Source of the DNA: Desulfobulbaceae bacterium
GTDB taxonomy: Bacteria > Desulfobacterota > Desulfobulbia > Desulfobulbales > Desulfocapsaceae
Assembly (NCBI GenBank): GCA_031287565.1
Contig: JAITSS010000021.1
Location: 1-33,292, forward strand
Reading direction: 5' to 3'
Length of the DNA stretch: 33,292 nt
This document shows positions 28,104 through 33,292 of this stretch, in pieces. The first letter of the stretch is position 1. Each line of letters opens with the position of its first letter. The translations under genes and the position numbers were made by a program. The notes beneath the pieces are model-generated. The model saw only the letters and a program-made list of their open reading frames with translations. It was not told the DNA's origin and searched no databases.

Positions 28104-28391
28104 GTGCCCGTGTTGATGTGTCATCGGAAGCAGGCGGCGATACATTGCGCCACTACAGTCCGAACGGTGGAAGAAATAATCAGCGTTTCCTTAGGCGCGG
28201 GTTTTCAGTCCGGCGATTTTGGCATTCTTCTCAAAGCGATTCCGGAATATGACCCCATAGGCTGGAAGGGGATGGGCGACCAGCAAGATCATCGCGGCCC
28301 GGCTGGGCAGTGGTATTGGGATGAGGACGGCAATCTCAGAACTATGGCGGGTTTCGCCGAACAACCGTTCCACAGTCTTAACGGTAATTGA
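28104..28391 (+). pseudogene. Remnant sharing a block with the downstream RTX gene
   Basis: An open frame of 95 codons without a good ribosome-binding site. Codons at 28260-28337 match 30914-30991 inside the lipase-RTX gene at 68 of 78 bases and 24 of 26 residues (hand alignment), including the core [12 protein letters not shown]. The match weakens quickly on both sides, although PEYDP versus PEPDP extends it upstream. Outside the block the peptide looks non-coding. I read it as the leftover of a second copy of an RTX-type gene, or a detached cassette. It could also be a tiny functional gene, but that is less likely. Confidence 0.5.
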
Positions 28392-28418
28392 CTACCGAAA
28401 TAATGATGACGAAATAAT

Positions 28419-29234
28419 ATGAAATATTATCATATTCTCATATTCTTATTGGTTTTTTGTCTCGTTTTCCCCTCATTGAGCGGCTGTGCGACGACTAGCG
28501 TCTGGCCACCATATTTGACAACGTGGTGGCTACCGGATTTGACAACGACCTGGCGGGAAGAAGCGCTACTGCATGATGGAAGAACAATAGTGGTGAAGCG
28601 GACAGTGCGCTATCAGGGCAGACATGCTGTGGATCAGCGTGTACCCATAGGAGAAGAGACTATTTCTTTCAAATTGCCTGATTCCGGTAAAACTGTAAGT
28701 TGGACGAGCGAATATGATGAAACTATTGGCCGCTCCAGTTTCAAACCGCTCGCTGTACATATATTGGATGACATACCATATTTGGCAATCATTCCAAATG
28801 GATGTTTTGCATATAACAAGTGGGGGCGTCCAAACCCACCGTATATTTTTTTAATGTTCGATGGAAAGGATTGGCAGCGTATTCAGGCAACTGATTTCCC
28901 CAGAGAGTTTACAACATTTAATGTCAGCATTTCATTTTCTGATCCTGACGAAAAGAAAATGTCGCATATGGATATTGTCCCCGCTACAAATATCCACAAA
29001 TCCAATAGTCGTTTGCCTCAACCTGAATATAAAAATATCCACCGCGAGCCGATAATACCCTGCGCGAGACGCAACGATCTAAAATGTATAAATAATGGTT
29101 CGCAGGTTAATTGTGAAGAAATGGTTTTATACAAGGGGGCGTGGGTTGGCCCAGGAGATTCGATAGGCAAGAGAATCCAAGACAGAAAGTCGAAAGCCGA
29201 TCAATTGAACAAAAAGGAGGAAACGGCATGGTGA
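28419..29234 (+). CDS. Outer-membrane-type lipoprotein, candidate immunity or accessory protein for the lipase
   Basis: A 271-residue lipoprotein. The signal peptide ends in the lipobox LSGC with Cys23 and Ala at +2, so sorting to the outer membrane, periplasm-facing, is expected. The mature part is strand-rich, with [21 protein letters not shown] as its most family-like segment. From memory this resembles lipoproteins encoded beside lipase effectors (Tli3-like immunity proteins), but I could not verify that. Its stop overlaps the lipase start by 7 nt (TGA inside ATGGTGA), so the two are translationally coupled. The gene is visibly more AT-rich than bamA and has many codons rare in its neighbours, which suggests transfer. 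No clear Shine-Dalgarno precedes its ATG. Confidence 0.75.
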   Translation: MKYYHILIFLLVFCLVFPSLSGCATTSVWPPYLTTWWLPDLTTTWREEALLHDGRTIVVKRTVRYQGRHAVDQRVPIGEETISFKLPDSGKTVSWTSEYDETIGRSSFKPLAVHILDDIPYLAIIPNGCFAYNKWGRPNPPYIFLMFDGKDWQRIQATDFPREFTTFNVSISFSDPDEKKMSHMDIVPATNIHKSNSRLPQPEYKNIHREPIIPCARRNDLKCINNGSQVNCEEMVLYKGAWVGPGDSIGKRIQDRKSKADQLNKKEETAW

Positions 29235-32200
29235 CTCAAATTGACTGCGCGATATTAGCTGGGGCGGCCTATCGTACTAATCGCACACATGAAAAAAACC
29301 AATTCCAGGTTCCAGCTTCCTGGAGTGAAGTAGCAGGCTCTTATTACCATAATCTTGAGTCTGGTTTTGAAGTGGTCTCTTTCCGCAACGTGTCTGACCC
29401 AACGGAAATCGTTATTTCGTTCGCCGGCACCAATAATGCGTTGGATTGGATAGCGAACTCGGCGCTGGCAACGGCGGCATCCTGCGCCCAGCAATTGAAG
29501 GATGCCACCGTCTATTACATGGACATCAGAGCGGCTAATCCCGACGCTCATATCACCCTCACTGGCCATAGTTTGGGTGGTGGACTGGCTTCCTTGATTG
29601 GCGTCTTCTTCGACGAAAAAGCTGTCACTTTCGATCAAGCGCCGTTTGCCAAGTCACTGTCCATATCGAATCAAGGCGAGCTTCTCACCTATCTTGGGAC
29701 GCATTTCAGTCAGGAGCAGATCGACAGCTATGCCGCCGATTTGGTTTTCTGCGGTGAATCGGAACTTGTCAGTCGCCGAAACAATGTCAGCGACTACTCC
29801 GTTCAGGGAGAAGCGTTGTCTTCTTTACCGTTTTCGCGCATCGGCGCGGAAAATACCCTGACCCACGGTTCGGTGGTGGATAATGCTGATTTCAGCATCG
29901 ATTTGCACTCCATGGACTTGCTGACAGTCCTTTTAATGGCGGATCAGATCGCGGAGGGGGCTACCCTGCGTGCGGTCAGCCAAAAAATGCCGGATTTGGT
30001 GAAGATGCTGTGTGACAGTAATTTGTTTAATTACGATGTCACTCAAAATGAAGCTAATTTTCTCCAACTCCTGGTGCGGCATCAGGCGGCGGGAGATACC
30101 ATGCTTGAGCGATTTACCGCCGACTTGTGGAAAATCGCCCAGGATGGCGGCTTAAGCCTAAATGACACCAATCTGACCAAAATGCTGACCGCCTTTGCCA
30201 TGGAGGCGTATTACAAGCAGGGTCAAAACGACAATAGCTTGCAAGCTGGGGAATCCTTTTTTCAACAAATCGCAGGCGGTATCCATTTCGACCGTAAGCA
30301 AGTGGCTGATAATTTTACAGAGGCCAAAGGCTATCAGTACTGGTTAGACTATCAGGAACTGTTGTCGAATGGAGCGGTGGTCACAGGTTCCGGTCATCCG
30401 ATAGAGCTGATCAGCGAACAATTACCAGGTTTGGTGGATTGGTATGTTCAGGCGGGGATGGGCGGTATGGCTGCCACCGCTGGAACGGAACGGGCTTTTA
30501 TGCTAGGTGGCAATGGCGAAGACGATCTGACAGGGAGTGATAAAACCGATGTATTAGTGGGCAATGGCGGCAATGACACCTTAACCGGCGGCAAAGGCGA
30601 CGATATTTTAGAAGGCGGCGCCGGAATTGATACCTACAAGATCAATACCGGAGATGGTCACGATACGATCATTGATCAGGGTATGAATATTCTATTCATC
30701 AATGGGCAGGTTTTTTCCGGGACATTTGTCCATACCGGCGATCAAACCTATCACACACTGAATGGTGACGTCACCATAGCATTCCATTCGCCCGGCATTC
30801 TCACCATTAACGAACAAACCAGCATCACATTCGCCAATCAGGATGATTCAGGCGATTTTTCCAGCCTTGCTTTCGGTATCAATTTCGCCCACACGCCGGA
30901 ACCCGACCCCAACGGCTGGAAGGGTTTTGGCGACCAGCAGGACCATCGCGGCCCGGCTGGGCAGTGGTATTGGACGGAAGACGGCAATCTTGTCACCAGG
31001 GCGGGCATCAGCTTTAGCGAACCGTACAAAGCCGACATCCTTTTTGGCAGGCTGAATTCCGACGCCGGCGACATCCTGGCCGGTCTCATGGGTGGCGACC
31101 AGCTTTATGGGCGCGGCGGCGACGATATTTTGTACGCGGGCCATATTCCTGACTTACCAGACAACCTTTCCGAATTGCTCCATCGCTCGCAGTCCGTCGG
31201 CTCGCAGGGCATCAAGAACCACAGCGATCTGCTCAGCGGCGGCGACGGCAATGATCTGCTGCTGCCTGATGCCGGCGTCAATGTCGGCAACAACAACGTC
31301 ATGGCTGGCGGCGCCGGAAATGATGTGATTGTCGGTAGTTACGCCAATGATTTTATCGACGGCGACCTGGATATTTCCCTCAGCATAGAGCGGGCGCATA
31401 ATCTGATCAATCCGCCAATCTGGCTTGTGCGAGCGCATGTTGATGAAGATGGCGCGATTTCCTGGACGTACAGCGGCGTCGATTGTTTCATGCCTGACAT
31501 TTCCGAACAGGGCGCGGACACCATCTACGGCGGCGCGGGCAACGATATGATTCGGGCCGGTGGCGGCGCTGATTATGTCGATGGCGGCAGCGGCGACGAT
31601 GTGATCATCGGCAACCAAGGCGGCGATTTCCTAGCCGGTGGCGTGGGCGATGACCGATACCAATTTTCCGTTGGTGATGGCCATGATTTAGTGCATGATG
31701 AGGACGGGGCCGACAAAATTGAGATTTTTGCCGCTTGCCGCGACAATTTTCAGTATGTCGGCTCGCCGGATGGTGACATGCTGACAATTTGGTATTCGAC
31801 CAGCGATGCGGTGACGCTGACTAATGGTTTGAGCCGCGAGGGCTGGCGCGTTTTTCTGAACGGCGAGGAAATCTCCATCGATGAGATTCGCGCCGCTCTT
31901 ATCAGTCAGGCTGAAGGAGTGGACGAGAACGGCGGCGGCTCGGACGATGGCGAGGACGATGGCGAGGACGGCGGCCACAGCGATCCTAATCACGCGCCCT
32001 TAGCGGTCGGCGAGATTGCTGAATTGAGCGCTGTGGAAGACGCGACATTTTCCTTCGTCTTAGCCGCCGATGTGATTATCGATCCTGACGCGGGCGATGT
32101 GCTGAATTATAGCGTTTCCCTGACCAATGGCGAGGTCTTGCCCGCTTGGCTGGCCTTCGACCCGACCAGCATGACCCTGACTGGTCTGGCGGAAAATCCT

Positions 32201-33286
32201 GACATCTTCGCTCTTCGTCTGCTGGCGACTGATCAGGGTGGCCTTTCGGCCTTTGTCGATTTCGATTTGCTCATTGTTTTTGATGACAACGCGGGCGGCG
32301 ACGGCAACGATTATATCGTCGGCGAGGCGGGCGATGACCGGCTCAATGGCGGCGCTGGAGTCGATCAACTTTTTGGCGAGGCAGGCGACGACGCCCTGAG
32401 TGGCGGCGCGGGTGACGACGCCTTGGACGGCGGCGCAGGCGATGATTATATGAGCGGCGGCGCGGGCAATGACCTGTTCTACGGCGGCGCTGGCAACGAC
32501 ACCCTGCTGGGCGGCGACGGCCACGATTATATGATCGGCGATGACGGCAACGACCTGTTTTACGGCGGCGCCGACCACGACACCTTGGAGGGCGGCGCGG
32601 GTGATGATCGCATGAACGGCGACGACGGCAATGACACGCTGAACGGCGGCGACGGTAACGACACGCTGAACGGTGGCGCGGGTAACGACCGTCTGAATGG
32701 CGGTAAGGGCGACGACACGCTGCATGGCGGCGCGGGCGCGGACACTTTGAGCGGCGGCGCTGGCAACGATATTTTCCGCTTCAAGATGGCCGATGATTCG
32801 CCCTTGGAGGCCAGGGATCTTATCAGCGATTTTGCGCGTGGTTTCGATATGCTGGATTTTTCCCAATTCGATACCGATTCGACCCAAAAAGGCGTCCAGG
32901 GTTTTACCTGTGTCGTCGATGGCGAATTCGATCCCGAATTGTCCGGCGGCCAGTTGCGCTTTTCGTTTAAGGCCTCAACCAATACCGGCACCCTGTACGG
33001 CAAAACCGCCGACGGCGACCAGTTCGCGGTTGATTTGCGCGGCGTCAAAGAGCTGACCGACGCCGACATCATCGGCCTGGTCAACGCCACGATTTCGGCC
33101 CCGAATTCAGCGCCCTCCCAGACCCAGCCCGACGGCGCGCAGTCTGAAATCGCCACCGAAACCGAGGATGACGAAACCATTATCGCTGAGCAAACTGGTT
33201 TTCCTGAAAGCGCCGCGCGCAATATGGAGGACGCCGAAGTCGAGCTGACTGGTGTGCAAGCGGATGATGATTTGGTTTTTCTGTGA
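29228..33286 (+). CDS. Large lipase-class-3/DUF2974-like protein with RTX repeats and cadherin-like domain
   Basis: A 1,352-residue, probably type I-secreted protein without an N-terminal signal peptide. Residues 1-240 form an alpha/beta hydrolase of lipase class 3 type: GHSLGG with nucleophile Ser115, preceded by [14 protein letters not shown], and candidate catalytic His227 in DLHSMD. RTX calcium-binding blocks follow at about 424-480, 611-714 and 763-831. [13 protein letters not shown] motif lies within 558-583, and an acidic Gly-rich linker near 901-923. A dystroglycan/cadherin-like domain spans 919-1021, and 18 tandem nonapeptides span 1023-1184. A serralysin-like C-terminal segment and an acidic tail ending DDDLVFL complete it. 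AAGGAGG decides the ATG at 29228. It overlaps the upstream lipoprotein gene. No secretion genes are in the window. Confidence 0.9.
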   Translation: MVTQIDCAILAGAAYRTNRTHEKNQFQVPASWSEVAGSYYHNLESGFEVVSFRNVSDPTEIVISFAGTNNALDWIANSALATAASCAQQLKDATVYYMDIRAANPDAHITLTGHSLGGGLASLIGVFFDEKAVTFDQAPFAKSLSISNQGELLTYLGTHFSQEQIDSYAADLVFCGESELVSRRNNVSDYSVQGEALSSLPFSRIGAENTLTHGSVVDNADFSIDLHSMDLLTVLLMADQIAEGATLRAVSQKMPDLVKMLCDSNLFNYDVTQNEANFLQLLVRHQAAGDTMLERFTADLWKIAQDGGLSLNDTNLTKMLTAFAMEAYYKQGQNDNSLQAGESFFQQIAGGIHFDRKQVADNFTEAKGYQYWLDYQELLSNGAVVTGSGHPIELISEQLPGLVDWYVQAGMGGMAATAGTERAFMLGGNGEDDLTGSDKTDVLVGNGGNDTLTGGKGDDILEGGAGIDTYKINTGDGHDTIIDQGMNILFINGQVFSGTFVHTGDQTYHTLNGDVTIAFHSPGILTINEQTSITFANQDDSGDFSSLAFGINFAHTPEPDPNGWKGFGDQQDHRGPAGQWYWTEDGNLVTRAGISFSEPYKADILFGRLNSDAGDILAGLMGGDQLYGRGGDDILYAGHIPDLPDNLSELLHRSQSVGSQGIKNHSDLLSGGDGNDLLLPDAGVNVGNNNVMAGGAGNDVIVGSYANDFIDGDLDISLSIERAHNLINPPIWLVRAHVDEDGAISWTYSGVDCFMPDISEQGADTIYGGAGNDMIRAGGGADYVDGGSGDDVIIGNQGGDFLAGGVGDDRYQFSVGDGHDLVHDEDGADKIEIFAACRDNFQYVGSPDGDMLTIWYSTSDAVTLTNGLSREGWRVFLNGEEISIDEIRAALISQAEGVDENGGGSDDGEDDGEDGGHSDPNHAPLAVGEIAELSAVEDATFSFVLAADVIIDPDAGDVLNYSVSLTNGEVLPAWLAFDPTSMTLTGLAENPDIFALRLLATDQGGLSAFVDFDLLIVFDDNAGGDGNDYIVGEAGDDRLNGGAGVDQLFGEAGDDALSGGAGDDALDGGAGDDYMSGGAGNDLFYGGAGNDTLLGGDGHDYMIGDDGNDLFYGGADHDTLEGGAGDDRMNGDDGNDTLNGGDGNDTLNGGAGNDRLNGGKGDDTLHGGAGADTLSGGAGNDIFRFKMADDSPLEARDLISDFARGFDMLDFSQFDTDSTQKGVQGFTCVVDGEFDPELSGGQLRFSFKASTNTGTLYGKTADGDQFAVDLRGVKELTDADIIGLVNATISAPNSAPSQTQPDGAQSEIATETEDDETIIAEQTGFPESAARNMEDAEVELTGVQADDDLVFL
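32294..32779 (+). repeat. Array of 18 RTX nonapeptide-coding repeats
   Basis: Eighteen consecutive 27-bp units encode the GGxGxDxLx calcium-binding motif. Some units are close copies, such as GGDGNDTLN following GDDGNDTLN, so recombination between units could change the array length. It lies inside the lipase-RTX gene and is a protein-coding repeat, not a CRISPR. Confidence 0.92.
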
Positions 33287-33292
33287 TCAAAC

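Noticed and set aside
32294-32779. Regular repeats that could suggest a CRISPR array
   Set aside because: The units are contiguous 27-bp codon repeats for RTX nonapeptides without spacers, inside an open reading frame.
32060-32887. Long antisense frame over the RTX array
   Set aside because: The repetitive GC-rich repeats leave all frames open. The translated product is a low-complexity Ala/Val repeat opposite a clear RTX gene.

Overview
The window reads as chromosomal DNA of a Gram-negative, probably anaerobic or oxygen-sensitive bacterium. The evidence is a BamA outer-membrane assembly protein, an outer-membrane-type lipoprotein, a single-chain pyruvate:ferredoxin oxidoreductase, rubrerythrin and a small ferredoxin. 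The DnaA sequence and the long BamA with an extra N-terminal TolB-like domain suggest a Desulfovibrio-like or other delta-type lineage (Desulfobacterota). That placement is inference without any database search. No rRNA, tRNA, CRISPR array or transposase was recognised.

Left end (1-5.9 kb) looks like an accessory or defence-type region. It holds a GHKL/Hsp90-type ATPase that ends after its ATP-binding domain, a hicB-hicA toxin-antitoxin pair, and a four-gene minus-strand operon in the order HEAT-like repeat protein, unknown protein X, NurA-like nuclease, HerA-like ATPase. Gene X carries a ten-base C tract. Removing one C opens the frame to a stop 11 nt before the nurA start, so all three junctions in the operon become 11-13 nt. 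I consider this possible phase-variable NurA-HerA system the most interesting item in the window.

6-12 kb is mostly housekeeping on the minus strand: a ferredoxin-rubrerythrin pair overlapping by ATGA, an SDR39U1/TIGR01777-type epimerase, a fusion of a flippase-like membrane domain to a TolB-like propeller, and acetyl-CoA synthetase. 12.4-15.6 kb holds a BMP-type substrate-binding protein divergent from ureA-ureB. No ureC follows; the next gene is a convergent Bcr/CflA-type MFS exporter. 15.8-18.7 kb holds DarP/YjgA, cofactor-independent phosphoglycerate mutase and an FMN reductase.

19-25.2 kb holds nifJ, convergent with dnaA across a strong bidirectional terminator, an AT-rich candidate origin upstream of dnaA, and comF. 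bamA follows on the plus strand with a good sigma70-like promoter. The right end (28-33.3 kb) is an apparent accessory locus: a gene remnant, a lipoprotein gene, and an overlapping 1,352-residue lipase-RTX protein. The remnant shares a 26-codon block (68/78 identical bases by hand alignment) with the RTX gene. The locus resembles a secreted lipase with an immunity-type or accessory lipoprotein.
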